The notes under the pieces are model-generated. The model ran no database searches and was not told the DNA's origin. It saw nothing but the letters and a program-made list of their open reading frames with translations. From Klebsiella oxytoca NBRC 105695 (GTDB taxonomy: Bacteria; Pseudomonadota; Gammaproteobacteria; Enterobacterales; Enterobacteriaceae), in contig NZ_BCZK01000020.1 in assembly GCF_001598695.1 (NCBI RefSeq), positions 1-64,000 of the forward strand: 64,000 nucleotides of DNA, read 5' to 3'. Numbering within the stretch: the first letter of the stretch is position 1; each line of letters starts with the position of its first letter. The position numbers and the translations under genes are program-made. Of the stretch, positions 41,331-50,630 are shown in pieces.

Positions 41331-42188
41331 ATGAAAAACTGGTCAGTTGAGCATACGAGAGAAGTGAAGAAGTGGCTGGATATAGATACATATCGAGGAT
41401 TCGAAGAGCTTCCGCTCATGCAGCTTTATCATGAACTACTTGCAAGAACCTTGTTCTTCAAACCTTTCCATGAAGAATTTGAAGCGAAGGCCGTAAGCCT
41501 CTACATCGACAGGATCTTCAATGGAAATCCCTTTCTCATCACAGAAAAGCATTTAGGTTATCTCACAAGAGAGGACACATTGTATCAGCCCCCGCACTTT
41601 TTTCTCACAACCACCGAACGACTGGCACAGTTGAGCATCATTGGACTGCGAAATTCACTGTTCTTTTGGGATGGGAGTGATGAGTATTCGGTTAACCGTG
41701 AATTCCTCGATAGCCCTGTATCGGAAGTTTTGCCAAAATTGTTCAGGGATACGGTCATGGTCGAAATCGACCTGGTAAATGGAACAGATGAAGAGATTGC
41801 TGAATCCCTGAAGGCTGCACTTCCACAATGGCGTAAAGTACGGGGCATTGAAGCCGATACATCTGATTCGATCAGGTTTGGCTATGGAACCATCAAGAAA
41901 ATCATCAACTACAGACTCATACCCATGATTGACATCCTTGTATGGTCTACTCTGCACAAGGTTCGCATATCAGAAGATCGACTTTCACGCCTCCTTTACA
42001 CCGACGATGATGATGAAGAACAGACCCGCCTCAATCACCAAATTCGGGACACAGACAGACCACTGGCGATAAAAGCAGCCAGTATACCTTTCATCCGTCA
42101 GTTCCATCTGTTCATCAACAAAAACAGTCATCTCAAAAACATCAGAGTTTCAGACGTGATGAAAATCGCGGATTCTGATAAAGACTGA
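41331..42188 (+). CDS. DUF6387 family protein
   Basis: A 285-residue protein starting at MKNWSVEHTREVKKWLD after a GGAG site; an upstream TTG in frame is less likely. The opening segment W-x2-E-x-TREVKKWLD-x2-Y and the later IDILVWSTLHKVRI match the DUF6387 group of island-borne proteins as I remember it. No membrane segments or catalytic motif recognised. It is the first gene inside the left junction and precedes an AlpA regulator, a common arrangement in P4-like integrated elements. Function unknown. Confidence 0.65.
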   Translation: MKNWSVEHTREVKKWLDIDTYRGFEELPLMQLYHELLARTLFFKPFHEEFEAKAVSLYIDRIFNGNPFLITEKHLGYLTREDTLYQPPHFFLTTTERLAQLSIIGLRNSLFFWDGSDEYSVNREFLDSPVSEVLPKLFRDTVMVEIDLVNGTDEEIAESLKAALPQWRKVRGIEADTSDSIRFGYGTIKKIINYRLIPMIDILVWSTLHKVRISEDRLSRLLYTDDDDEEQTRLNHQIRDTDRPLAIKAASIPFIRQFHLFINKNSHLKNIRVSDVMKIADSDKD

Positions 42189-42278
42189 TATCCATACCCT
42201 TGGCGATCTGAAGGTCGCTCTTTTTGCTGGTGATTCAATCGTATATTCATTTCCGTCAACATAGATGAGGGAAATACC

Positions 42279-42485
42279 ATGAATCAGCCATGCACACGTC
42301 TTATCCGCCTGTCAGAAGTGATGAATAAAACCGGATTTGGTAAGGCTTGGATTTATCGTCTTATCAGCCAAAATCGGTTTCCACAGCCTGTAAAGATCGG
42401 TATTCGTGCTATTGCTTTTATCGAAAGCGAAATCGATGAATGGATTCAATTAACTATAGAGAATTCAAGAAAGCATGTTGCTTAA
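42279..42485 (+). CDS. AlpA-family excisionase/transcriptional regulator
   Basis: A 68-residue DNA-binding protein with a MerR-like helix-turn-helix (LIRLSEVMNKTGFGKAWIYRLI) and the family segment RFPQPVKIG followed by AIAFIESEIDEWI. In the ssrA-integrated CP4-57 island AlpA activates the integrase and promotes excision. Here it may regulate the P4-type integrase at the right edge or the recombinases downstream. Confidence 0.9.
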   Translation: MNQPCTRLIRLSEVMNKTGFGKAWIYRLISQNRFPQPVKIGIRAIAFIESEIDEWIQLTIENSRKHVA

Positions 42486-42865
42486 GAGGAATGTTGCTAC
42501 ATCGATCTTTTAACTTTTAATAATATTAAGAAAATAAATTTATAGGCCTTATAAGTTCAATGACTGAGTTTCAAAAAAAACGAGGTTTTGTAAAGTTTAA
42601 ATCTAAAAAATTACTATATTTAACGGAATTCTTTACTTTTTTTCTGGCAGAGCTTTTGCTATAAGGTTTAGAGATGGTTTTCTTAATATCGGGTATGGAT
42701 ACATACAACTAGCCGTACCTGTTTATTTGACGTCAAATAAATTTTTTCAAGCCATTAATATATATACCAAATAAACTAAAGTCATTGTAAAAAATTTGAA
42801 TTATTTTGAATTGGAATATATTTAATAAGTGAGAGTGATATTAATTTGTAAAGAATGAGGTCAAA
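42486..42865. other. AT-rich regulatory region before the recombinase trio
   Basis: 380 bases without a gene, strongly AT-rich. It contains a 20-bp perfect palindrome (listed separately) and ends with a plausible ribosome binding site (GAGG) before the first recombinase. It probably holds the recombinase-operon promoter and possibly the trio's own attachment site. Confidence 0.55.
42722..42741. promoter_or_regulatory. Perfect 20-bp palindrome upstream of the recombinase operon
   Basis: TTTATTTGAC followed by its exact complement GTCAAATAAA. It lies 125 bases before the first tyrosine recombinase. A perfect dyad this long is a good candidate for an operator or a recombinase-binding site. No matching copy was noticed elsewhere in the window. 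Confidence 0.6.
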
Positions 42866-44071
42866 ATGGGATATAAAGTAAAGAAATTCATCATGAGTAA
42901 TGGGGAGCGAGGATGCCTGATCCTTAATAAAAATAGTAATTTACCAGCTTACTATCAAAATCTATTTCTTACTACAGACATAAGAAATAGAGGCGCAACC
43001 GCCTCAACTATGGAAATAGTTGCAACTAACTTACTAATTTTTAGTAATTTCTTAGATAGTAGGAAAATTAATATAGTTGAGAGAATTGAGCTTAAAAAGT
43101 ATCTCAGTATTGCAGAAATAGATGATCTGGTAAGATATGCGAAACAAAGATTCGATAGACAAAAAATTATAAATATAAAATCAGCAAGTAATAAGTTTAT
43201 TGCGAAGAGAACCTTTAGTTATAGAGTACACGTTTTTTCACGCTACCTTAAGTGGTTATGTGGATTAGTTCATTCGTCAAAGGGGATTCATGCAAAGTAT
43301 GAAGTAGAAGTATTTATTGAAAGTATCAGAGCACATATTCCAAGAAACAGTTCATTGAATATGAATGAAATATCTGAAAAATCGTTAAACGAAGAAGAGA
43401 TCAATGTGCTTTTCCGTCTATTGGAAATTGGCGGGATTGAAAACCCTTTCCATAAGGAAGTACAGGTCAGGAACAGACTAATATTTACCTTGCTCTTAAA
43501 TTTAGGTTTAAGGGCTGGAGAGTTGCTCAATCTTAAAATAGATGATTTTGATCTCAGAGACAACACTTTAAGTGTAGTCAGAAGACATGATTCAAAAGAA
43601 GATGGAAGATCTTATCAACCATTAGTAAAGACTGGAGAAAGGGTTATTCCGTTATCTGATGAGTTAGCCAGTGAAATTTTTGATTACATAAGCAATAGCA
43701 GGGAAAAAATGACAAAAAGGAAAAAGCATAATTTCTTATTGGTGGCTCATTGCACCGGAAAAAACGCAGGAGAACCCTTAAGCATTTCAGCTTATGAGAA
43801 GGTGATATCAACACTGAAACGAGCAAGTCCAAAGCTATATAATCTTTCAGGTCATAGGTTAAGGCACTCTTGGAATTATATGTATTCTAAAGGAATAGAA
43901 GGCGCTGAATTAGAATATAGTAGAAGGAAAGATTTAAGGAATTATCTAATGGGTTGGTCAAAGGAGTCAATCATGTGTGATAGATACAATTTTAAATATA
44001 TATCCCAACAAGAGAAGGATGTCGTCCTAAAGGTCTATAAATCAGTAAGTAAAATAATTAGTGGGGTTTAA
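42866..44071 (+). CDS. Tyrosine recombinase 1 of the trio
   Basis: A 401-residue site-specific recombinase. Catalytic elements: Arg in LGLRAGELLNLKIDDF (about residue 215), H-x-x-R in SGHRLRHSWNYMY (about 329-332), Trp/His position in GWSKES, and nucleophile Tyr in CDRYNFKYI (about 373). The N-terminal 170 residues form a SAM-like core-binding domain. It is the first of three overlapping recombinase genes followed by a small TnpC-like gene. Families to compare are Tn554-type TnpA, RIT trios and Gamma-Mobile-Trio proteins; I cannot choose by eye. Confidence 0.88.
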   Translation: MGYKVKKFIMSNGERGCLILNKNSNLPAYYQNLFLTTDIRNRGATASTMEIVATNLLIFSNFLDSRKINIVERIELKKYLSIAEIDDLVRYAKQRFDRQKIINIKSASNKFIAKRTFSYRVHVFSRYLKWLCGLVHSSKGIHAKYEVEVFIESIRAHIPRNSSLNMNEISEKSLNEEEINVLFRLLEIGGIENPFHKEVQVRNRLIFTLLLNLGLRAGELLNLKIDDFDLRDNTLSVVRRHDSKEDGRSYQPLVKTGERVIPLSDELASEIFDYISNSREKMTKRKKHNFLLVAHCTGKNAGEPLSISAYEKVISTLKRASPKLYNLSGHRLRHSWNYMYSKGIEGAELEYSRRKDLRNYLMGWSKESIMCDRYNFKYISQQEKDVVLKVYKSVSKIISGV

Positions 44072-44072
44072 T

Positions 44073-45386
44073 GTGGAAATCAAATGTATTGAAAGTGAGC
44101 AATTTTTTTTTGCTAAGATGAATAGATATAGTTTCAAACTGTCAGATAAGAAATGGCAACTTGATAAAGAAAACTGCGTATACCCTCATAAAGTTGTAGA
44201 TATAATGCCTACAAAAATGAAACTTAGCTACTTAAAAACATTAGCTTACTATGCGTCTGAATATAGTTCTTTTTATATACAAAATATTAACACTCTATTT
44301 TATAAGTGGTTTGGTGCAATAACCATCGATACTATTGATGACAAAGCAATATATCAATTGAATGTTTATTTAGGTTCAGAAAGAAACTACAAACTAAACT
44401 TAATTAAGGCTTTCATCATTAAATGGAAAAATCTCAATTACCCTGGGGTAGAAGCGACTGCCATTAGAATGCTGGAGAAAATAAAAATCATTCCAAACCA
44501 AACAGGAGATGCAGTTAAAAGACGAGATCCAAATAAAGGACCTTTAACTGAAACGGAATTCAATAACATCATTAACGCCGTTGGAAAATTTTATCATGAG
44601 AAGAAAATTCAATGCTTTTTGTATTGTTATATCCTTTTGCTGGCAATAACAGGAAGAAGGCCATTACAATTAATATCTCTAAAAGCTAAAGATCTCATTA
44701 AAAATGAGAGAGGGTGCTTTTTGAATGTACCAAAAGTAAAACAAAGAAAATGTTTCAGAAAAGAATTTAACATGGTTATGATAGAACCGTTCTTATATGA
44801 CAGCTTATCAATGCTAATTAATAAAAATCAGGCGTTTGTTGAAGATAAATTCAGTGTTGGGATTAGTAACTATAGAGGCGAATTACCAATCTTCATGAAT
44901 TTAGATAAGATTACGGAAACAAAAAGGATTGAGGATTTTTTATCTGATTTAACAACAGATTTTTTCCATATGAAAAATTCAGTTATGTCAAAACTATTAA
45001 AACACTTTCCGTCAAAATTCGATGTTAGGTCAGAAAGGACTAACAGCTATATAGAACTTAATGCTAGAAGATTCAGATATACGTTAGGAAGTCGACTGGC
45101 TAACGAAGGAGCCTCAATTGAGGTGATTGCTAAAGCGTTAGATCATAAATCAGTAAACTCTTCTATGATATATATAAAAAATAATCCTGACAACGTTTAT
45201 GACATCGATAAGAGACTAAATGCGTTTTTTAACCCCTTATCTAATATACTTATGGGCATAGAGATTGAAGAAAACAAGAACTTTTTTATCAAGTATGTTT
45301 CAGATGCATTTTTCTTATTAGAAGATACGAAAGAGGATTTGAAATGTTTAACGTGTAAAAAATTCAATCCCTGGAGAGCATTATGA
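44073..45386 (+). CDS. Tyrosine recombinase 2 of the trio
   Basis: About 437 residues, probably starting at the GTG in TTTAATGTGGAAATC after a GGGG element; the frame opens 12 bases earlier, overlapping the previous gene. Catalytic Arg in TGRRPLQLISL, Arg in ARRFRYTLGSRLA (His replaced), His in LDHKSVN, and nucleophile Tyr in SSMIYIKNN. The C-terminus has a CLTCKKF Cys pair, which may bind zinc. The next recombinase starts within its last 4 bases. Confidence 0.88.
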   Translation: MEIKCIESEQFFFAKMNRYSFKLSDKKWQLDKENCVYPHKVVDIMPTKMKLSYLKTLAYYASEYSSFYIQNINTLFYKWFGAITIDTIDDKAIYQLNVYLGSERNYKLNLIKAFIIKWKNLNYPGVEATAIRMLEKIKIIPNQTGDAVKRRDPNKGPLTETEFNNIINAVGKFYHEKKIQCFLYCYILLLAITGRRPLQLISLKAKDLIKNERGCFLNVPKVKQRKCFRKEFNMVMIEPFLYDSLSMLINKNQAFVEDKFSVGISNYRGELPIFMNLDKITETKRIEDFLSDLTTDFFHMKNSVMSKLLKHFPSKFDVRSERTNSYIELNARRFRYTLGSRLANEGASIEVIAKALDHKSVNSSMIYIKNNPDNVYDIDKRLNAFFNPLSNILMGIEIEENKNFFIKYVSDAFFLLEDTKEDLKCLTCKKFNPWRAL

Positions 45387-47014
45387 ACAATATATTTATT
45401 TTTGAACCAAGCAATAAAAACAACCCTCACGATAATGTTATTAAGTTCATCGAGTTTTGTAAGAGTACTATTTCTAATAATAATTTAACAACTTCTTGGG
45501 AAAGCAATAAATGGAAAGGTTTATATAGGTTTACTAAGTTTAACTCAAAAAACAACCTAAACAGCAAAGAATGCTTAGATGATAGCTTTATTAATTTTGC
45601 TAAAGCATATATGTTGCATGTGCATTCATTCAATAAATCTAAGACGAAACACTCAACATTATCAATGTTGAAGATTGTCGAATTCGTTTTACTTAAAATC
45701 AATATGGAAGCTAATGTAAACTATTGCAACAATTCAATCTTTGATGAATGCATAAGGATAGCCTCTGAAAAGTATTCTACAGCACATGCATTTGCTATTG
45801 GGAAAGAACTTGAGAAATTGAGTTCATTTTTAAATGATAATAGGATGACTAACTCATTTTATTTATTTTGGGTAAATCCAATTAGGTATAGGATTACTCA
45901 GTCTTGGACTGGTTATGATTCTTCACTGGAAGGCCATTCTAGATTGCCTGATATCAAATCAGTTATTGCGATTGCTGAGATTTTTTCAAAGCGGGATGAA
46001 CAATTATCGTCAAGAGATATATTTACTACATCTGTGCTTGCTTTACTTATGTGTGCACCGAGTAGGATATCGGAAATTTTAGCTTTGCCAGCGGATTGTG
46101 AAATCACAGAATGTGATGGAAAGGGCATTCAAAGATACGGTTTAAGATTTTTTTCAGCAAAAGGGTATGAAGGCAATATAAAATGGATTCCAACTTTAAT
46201 GATACCTGTAGCAAAAAAGGCTATTAGCAGATTAAAAGAATTATCAAGTCAAGCGAGGTTATTGGCTGCTGAAATTCAAAAGAATTACTCTAATTCAACG
46301 ATGGAAACCCTTAAAGAAAATATACCTCCTAATCTCTTTTGGTATGATAGAGAGAAGAAAATCAAATATTCTAATGCGCTTTGCTTGTTAACTGAAGGAC
46401 AGTTAAATCAAAATAAAAAGGAAATGTCAGATAAATTATTCAGACCTACAACGAATTTTTTTAAAACTGATATCGTTGATTCTGATTATATAAAAGGGTA
46501 TTTTAATGTTTTTAAAAGACATGGTTATATAAATGAAGATGGTAGCCCATATTTGCTAAGAACACATCAATTGAGGCATCTTCTCAACACATTTGCTCAA
46601 ATAAATGGTATGGATGAGTTTAGTATTGCTCGCTGGTCTGGACGTAAGCTTATTTCTCAAAATGTTTCTTATGACCACAGATCGCATCTTCAAATGTCTA
46701 AAGCAATTAGAGAACAAAAGTTATCAGTGTGTGTTAACGAGCACAGAATAAAGGAGGCTCCAGTAGTTGATCTTAATGAGTTTGAATCACTTAGTAGTGG
46801 CGCAGTACTTGTATCAAAACATGGCTACTGCAAGCACTCATATGCGTTTAAGCCGTGTGAACATTATCCGATTGAGAATTCTGGTTTAGATAACGAAACG
46901 ATTTCAAACATTCACGATAAAATTTTAAAAAGAACACTATATGATAAAAATGATGGGAACATAAATGCTGATAGATGGTATGAATTCCATAAGAGAATAA
47001 AAAAAGGAGAATAA
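45383..47014 (+). CDS. Tyrosine recombinase 3 of the trio
   Basis: A 543-residue recombinase, the largest of the three. Catalytic elements: Arg in APSRISEILAL, H-x-x-R in RTHQLRHLLNTFAQ, then ARWSGRKL and nucleophile Tyr in NVSYDHRSH. A C-terminal zone with HGYCKHSYAFKPCEHYP contains a Cys/His cluster typical of Tn554 TnpB-like and related proteins. It starts at an ATGA overlap with recombinase 2 and is followed directly by a TnpC-like gene. Confidence 0.88.
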   Translation: MNNIFIFEPSNKNNPHDNVIKFIEFCKSTISNNNLTTSWESNKWKGLYRFTKFNSKNNLNSKECLDDSFINFAKAYMLHVHSFNKSKTKHSTLSMLKIVEFVLLKINMEANVNYCNNSIFDECIRIASEKYSTAHAFAIGKELEKLSSFLNDNRMTNSFYLFWVNPIRYRITQSWTGYDSSLEGHSRLPDIKSVIAIAEIFSKRDEQLSSRDIFTTSVLALLMCAPSRISEILALPADCEITECDGKGIQRYGLRFFSAKGYEGNIKWIPTLMIPVAKKAISRLKELSSQARLLAAEIQKNYSNSTMETLKENIPPNLFWYDREKKIKYSNALCLLTEGQLNQNKKEMSDKLFRPTTNFFKTDIVDSDYIKGYFNVFKRHGYINEDGSPYLLRTHQLRHLLNTFAQINGMDEFSIARWSGRKLISQNVSYDHRSHLQMSKAIREQKLSVCVNEHRIKEAPVVDLNEFESLSSGAVLVSKHGYCKHSYAFKPCEHYPIENSGLDNETISNIHDKILKRTLYDKNDGNINADRWYEFHKRIKKGE

Positions 47015-47413
47015 ATGGCTAAGCATATAAATGGTTATTATGAGAAGAAGATTGTAGATGTTATTAACACATGGTCTATAGATGAAAAACTAACTTGGGA
47101 TGCTTTGTGCGACAGGTTAGTAAGGATTATTGGGAAAAGACCATCAAGACAATCCTTAAGTAGTCATGTAAGGATTGCAGAAAGCTTCAGTGTAAAAAAA
47201 GCCACTATCAAATCTGGTGCAATACACACTGTAAAACCTGCTAATTTAAAAGTGGCTTCTCAACGAATTAGAAGACTTGAAGCAGAAAATGAAGCTTTGA
47301 AAGCATTAAATGAACGCTATTTAGAGCAGTTCAAAGTATGGCTTTATAATGCTCACCTTAAACAAATAACGATTGAAGAACTTAATAATCCATTACCTGC
47401 AAAATACCTTTAA
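47015..47413 (+). CDS. TnpC-like small accessory protein of the recombinase operon
   Basis: A 132-residue protein whose ATG follows the recombinase 3 stop without a gap, with GGAG in front. The N-terminal part (ETKLTWDALCDRLVR-type helical region around residues 20-45, then PSRQSLSSHVRIAE) resembles a helix-turn-helix. The C-terminal half is a coiled coil (RRLEAENEALKALNERYLEQ). Size, position and coiled coil parallel TnpC of Tn554, which influences transposition direction and frequency, and GmtX-like third proteins. Function inferred from context only. Confidence 0.7.
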   Translation: MAKHINGYYEKKIVDVINTWSIDEKLTWDALCDRLVRIIGKRPSRQSLSSHVRIAESFSVKKATIKSGAIHTVKPANLKVASQRIRRLEAENEALKALNERYLEQFKVWLYNAHLKQITIEELNNPLPAKYL

Positions 47414-47510
47414 TAGAATTGATAGGTTTTAGCTATTGACATGGTAAAATATTATGTTATTTATTTTCTTGTCAGGACGACAAAATTTCACTATTGCAAG
47501 GATGCATATT

Positions 47511-47924
47511 ATGGATAACACAAATATTAACTTGATGGAAAGGTATTTACTTCTGCTTGATCGATTCGTTGATAAACTCGCTGAATCAGGTTTCTCAGAG
47601 CAACGAATTATAGAACAATCATATCTTTTTTGTGTAGGATTTTATATCAAATACCAAAGTGGTATCGAAAAAATGACCTTCTCCAACAGGGAGGTTGTTT
47701 TAACCTTTCTGCTACTTTCTTATTATAGTCATATAAATAAACTGGATGATGATTTGATCAACAAAGAGCGTATGAAAAATGTATGTTCTTCATTGATTAA
47801 CTTTATAGTCAGTAATGGTAGCCGAACAGAGAAAGTCTATGCTAATGAGAAAAGGAAATATGAGGCTTCGACCCTAAAAAGATCGTTATCCATCAAAGAG
47901 AAGAAAAGAAAATATGGGTTGTGA
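47511..47924 (+). CDS. Hypothetical protein downstream of the recombinase operon
   Basis: About 137 residues from the ATG at MDNTNINLMERYLL, preceded by AAGGA; the frame also opens 57 bases earlier. Helical, no recognised domain, with a basic C-terminus (KRSLSIKEKKRKYGL) suggesting nucleic acid contact. It lies 97 bases after the TnpC-like gene and ends at a strong bidirectional terminator, so it could be the last gene of the recombinase unit. Confidence 0.6.
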   Translation: MDNTNINLMERYLLLLDRFVDKLAESGFSEQRIIEQSYLFCVGFYIKYQSGIEKMTFSNREVVLTFLLLSYYSHINKLDDDLINKERMKNVCSSLINFIVSNGSRTEKVYANEKRKYEASTLKRSLSIKEKKRKYGL

Positions 47925-47934
47925 TTATTTTAAA

Positions 47935-47959
47935 AGCCCGTAGTAGGAATCTACGGGCT
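47935..47959. terminator. Bidirectional terminator between converging genes
   Basis: AGCCCGTAG, loop TAGGAAT, CTACGGGCT: a perfect 9-bp stem. The minus strand continues with TTTTAAAAT, the plus strand with AACTCTTTGTT. It separates the recombinase unit from the minus-strand genes to its right. Confidence 0.85.
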
Positions 47960-47981
47960 AACTCTTTGTTGCTTATTATTT

Positions 47982-48647
47982 TTATTTTTTTACTAAATCG
48001 ATAAGATTTCTGATTTCATGATCAAATCTAGCGCTTCTTCTTTTAATCCATTTGATACAAACGAAGCTTCCGATCCTTGATAGGAAATATGTGAGCCACA
48101 TATACTTGTGCTCATCCCACACATATCCATCTTTGAATCCCACAAGCAATGAGCAAAATGCAATGAAAGAAGCCAAACAAAGCAAAGTGAAGAGAATATA
48201 AAACCACTTCGGAACTGGCATTACTCTGAAGAAAGATGCTGTCGAAGCATTATGAGATAGCATTGTCAGAAAAGCTGGAATAATGACGGTTTTCCTGTTT
48301 AAGTTTACTTTATATTCACCCGTGTTTGAATTAATAATGAGCGCATCGGCATATACGACACAGGAGTTATCGTTGCTATACTTTCGAAGCTCGTATAGAC
48401 GAATCCTGTGTGAGTTCCTGACCGCGATACCATAGGCTGAAATCTGCTTTTCATCGCCATCATTTGTTTTTACCAAGATCTGAGCATTTGTTGGGTTGGA
48501 ACTGATGACAGTCGCAGAGAAAATTTCCGCAAACTCGAAAGTTTCACCAAACAGATCAAACTTTGGGGCTGTAATCTCTGCTTTCCGACGATCAGAAAGA
48601 CCAACGTTGACTTCTTCATTGCGGCGTTTCGTGGTGGAGATGCTCAT
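47982..48647 (-). CDS. Hypothetical membrane protein with two transmembrane segments
   Basis: A 221-residue protein. The N-terminal 130 residues are soluble and beta-rich (VISSNPTNAQILVKTNDG and YKVNLNRKTVIIPAFL). Two membrane helices follow (about 150-170 WFYILFTLLCLASFIAF and about 180-200) and a basic C-terminal tail (IKRRSARFDHEIRNL). No family recognised. It is downstream of the mob genes on the same strand but separated by 305 bases holding an inverted repeat. Confidence 0.6.
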   Translation of the reverse strand: MSISTTKRRNEEVNVGLSDRRKAEITAPKFDLFGETFEFAEIFSATVISSNPTNAQILVKTNDGDEKQISAYGIAVRNSHRIRLYELRKYSNDNSCVVYADALIINSNTGEYKVNLNRKTVIIPAFLTMLSHNASTASFFRVMPVPKWFYILFTLLCLASFIAFCSLLVGFKDGYVWDEHKYMWLTYFLSRIGSFVCIKWIKRRSARFDHEIRNLIDLVKK

Positions 48648-48842
48648 ACAAGTTCCTTTGTGTTAGATGTTAAATTCATATTCGATGTATGAAGAAATCA
48701 GGGACTACAGATGAGATGGTATCTGCCATTTCAAAACCTGCATGTTAGTTGAATACGTAAATAGGCTAGTTAAATCAGTCTGTTATATTCTTTGATGTGA
48801 AATCACATTTTGACTGGGTTTACAGGAAAGGCAAATCACTTG

Positions 48843-48903
48843 TACCGATCGATTAAAGATTAATGATAGACATTGACTATCAACGCCAGATTATCGATCG
48901 GTA
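48843..48903. repeat. Nested inverted repeats between relaxase and membrane protein gene
   Basis: Outer arms TACCGATCGAT (48843-48853) and ATCGATCGGTA (48893-48903) are perfectly complementary over 11 bp. Inside them TGATAG (48864-48869) and CTATCA (48877-48882) form a second stem. The rest of the 305-base gap (48648-48952) shows nothing coding. Size and nesting suit a recombination or origin site, or a regulator-bound cruciform rather than a terminator, as no T-run follows. Confidence 0.65.
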
Positions 48904-48952
48904 TAAACGATCAACTCATTGGTCTGTACCTATCAAAAAAGGCTTGCTAGCC

Positions 48953-50224
48953 CTACATTGAAAGCGAAGCTCTGTGCGATTTATGTGGTGTTTCAATGGC
49001 AGTTTTGGGGGGTGATGATGTTATCTCTATCATTCTCACGCCAGTGATGGTTTTGTGTTTTCGAGGACGTTTGAGGGTTGGGATTTTGAGGTTTTTCAAC
49101 ATACGATAAATTGCATCTAGGTAGGGGATGTATTCCAACCACCTGAACGTTGACACTGCATCGCTTCGCTTGGGCGCTACTTTTAACGCTTCGGTTGCTA
49201 TCACTTCTTTGTTAGTTGCAACAGCTTCTGGGAGAAGCGCTTCGACAGAAGAGATAGAGTATTCGTCCTGACCAGCAGCTCGTTTATCGAGGATAAGTGC
49301 TTCTATGGGGCGGTTAAAGTATTCTGTCGTGGTTTCAGGAGCATCTGTAGTTATGGCCATATCATGAGTTGCACTAACAGATGTTTCTCTGACAGATGAT
49401 TTCAGTTTAAACAGGAAAGCATTATCACGTTCCTGTTGGTAGTCGATTCTGCTTTGCAAGGCAGACCAGAAATACCCTTTTCCCAATTGAGATGCTTTGA
49501 AAGCAATTCCGTTGTATTCGAATGAGAAGCCGTTCATGCGTCCGGTAGAAGCGATGTTCGGGATTGCTCTGATGTTTTGTGCGGCAAGCTGATGCACAAA
49601 CTCAGTGGTTGACGGTTTATCGGCAAGGAATACTTCCAGAGCGTTTTGGATGATGGTTTTCGGGCATAGCTCACCAGTCCTTTTCTCCATCATCAGTTCA
49701 TTACGGGATTTTTTGAGCTTCGGTTTAGGTGAGGGCGCTGCTGGAGATGCTTTCGATCCTTTGGTTCTTGTCAGATTGTAATCTCTTTCAAGTTGCTGAA
49801 TTATTCTCGTGCTTGCCAGGTTCTCATTCCTGCCGAGGTAGAGCTTTCCGGCATCAAGAGACACTCTGCTGGCGATGATATGGATGTGCTGGCCATCTTC
49901 GTCGTCATGTAGGACGTAGCATCTGAGATGCGTTTCAGAGAAGCCCATACGCTTCATGTAGTCATCAGCGATGATTGCCCATTCTGAATTTGTTAACGCT
50001 TCGTTCTTCGGCAAACGAAGCGAATTGTGCCATACCGCTTTAATGACTTCTGGACGAAGCGCTTTAGCCGCATTGAATTCTGCAATCAACTCTCCGACAT
50101 CGCTTCCATCCATGTTCCCGCCAATCACTATCGGATCTTTTTTATGATGAGAAGCTGGTTTTAATGCGTAAAGCACTACACCAGCGAAGCTCTTACCCCT
50201 GCGGATTTTTTGCATTCCCTTCAT
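48953..50224 (-). CDS. MobA-type relaxase
   Basis: A 423-residue relaxase. The metal-binding motif III is clear in DDEDGQHIHIIASRVSLD (HxH), and a Tyr in GVVLYALKP near residue 20 is the likely nicking residue. The C-terminal half is variable and ends in a basic region (LKRPRKHKTITG). It nicks the element's transfer origin and pilots the strand when a conjugative helper is present. It starts 11 bases downstream of the mobC stop. No mating-pair genes are in the window, so the element is at most mobilizable. Confidence 0.87.
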   Translation of the reverse strand: MKGMQKIRRGKSFAGVVLYALKPASHHKKDPIVIGGNMDGSDVGELIAEFNAAKALRPEVIKAVWHNSLRLPKNEALTNSEWAIIADDYMKRMGFSETHLRCYVLHDDEDGQHIHIIASRVSLDAGKLYLGRNENLASTRIIQQLERDYNLTRTKGSKASPAAPSPKPKLKKSRNELMMEKRTGELCPKTIIQNALEVFLADKPSTTEFVHQLAAQNIRAIPNIASTGRMNGFSFEYNGIAFKASQLGKGYFWSALQSRIDYQQERDNAFLFKLKSSVRETSVSATHDMAITTDAPETTTEYFNRPIEALILDKRAAGQDEYSISSVEALLPEAVATNKEVIATEALKVAPKRSDAVSTFRWLEYIPYLDAIYRMLKNLKIPTLKRPRKHKTITGVRMIEITSSPPKTAIETPHKSHRASLSM

Positions 50225-50234
50225 TGGCAGACCT

Positions 50235-50630
50235 TTACAGGTCAGCGGTAATTAAATGCAAGCGAAGCTCTGAGACATGACGCTTTACGGCGAAGAGTTC
50301 AGTTTGCGTCAGAGAGCTTTCATAGCTCTTGCTATCAAGGTGAGCCACAAGCTTGTTCAGCTTCTGCGAAATCTCACCAAGGGTTTTCCAGGCTTCAATA
50401 TTGATAGCTGGAACGACAGCAGGAAGTTTATTAAGTAAAGATAAGCGAAGCCACTCGCCTTTACGATGACTGCCACGTTTCTCATTGAGAAGCGTTAGCT
50501 CTTCATCATTTAATCTGACACTGACGCAATGAGAACGAAGCTGATTGTGTGAGAGCTTCGCTTCGTTAACGTTTCCATTACGGGAATTTTTACTCACAAC
50601 GATCTTATTAAAAGTATTATTTTCGAGCAT
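50235..50630 (-). CDS. MobC-type relaxosome accessory protein
   Basis: A 131-residue protein with a ribbon-helix-helix type segment (SHCVSVRLNDEELTLLNEKRG), the feature of MobC proteins that bind the transfer origin and help the relaxase open it. The C-terminal helical part (TLGEISQKLNKLVAHLDS) fits the relaxosome family. It precedes the relaxase gene, the usual mobC-mobA order. Confidence 0.8.
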   Translation of the reverse strand: MLENNTFNKIVVSKNSRNGNVNEAKLSHNQLRSHCVSVRLNDEELTLLNEKRGSHRKGEWLRLSLLNKLPAVVPAINIEAWKTLGEISQKLNKLVAHLDSKSYESSLTQTELFAVKRHVSELRLHLITADL

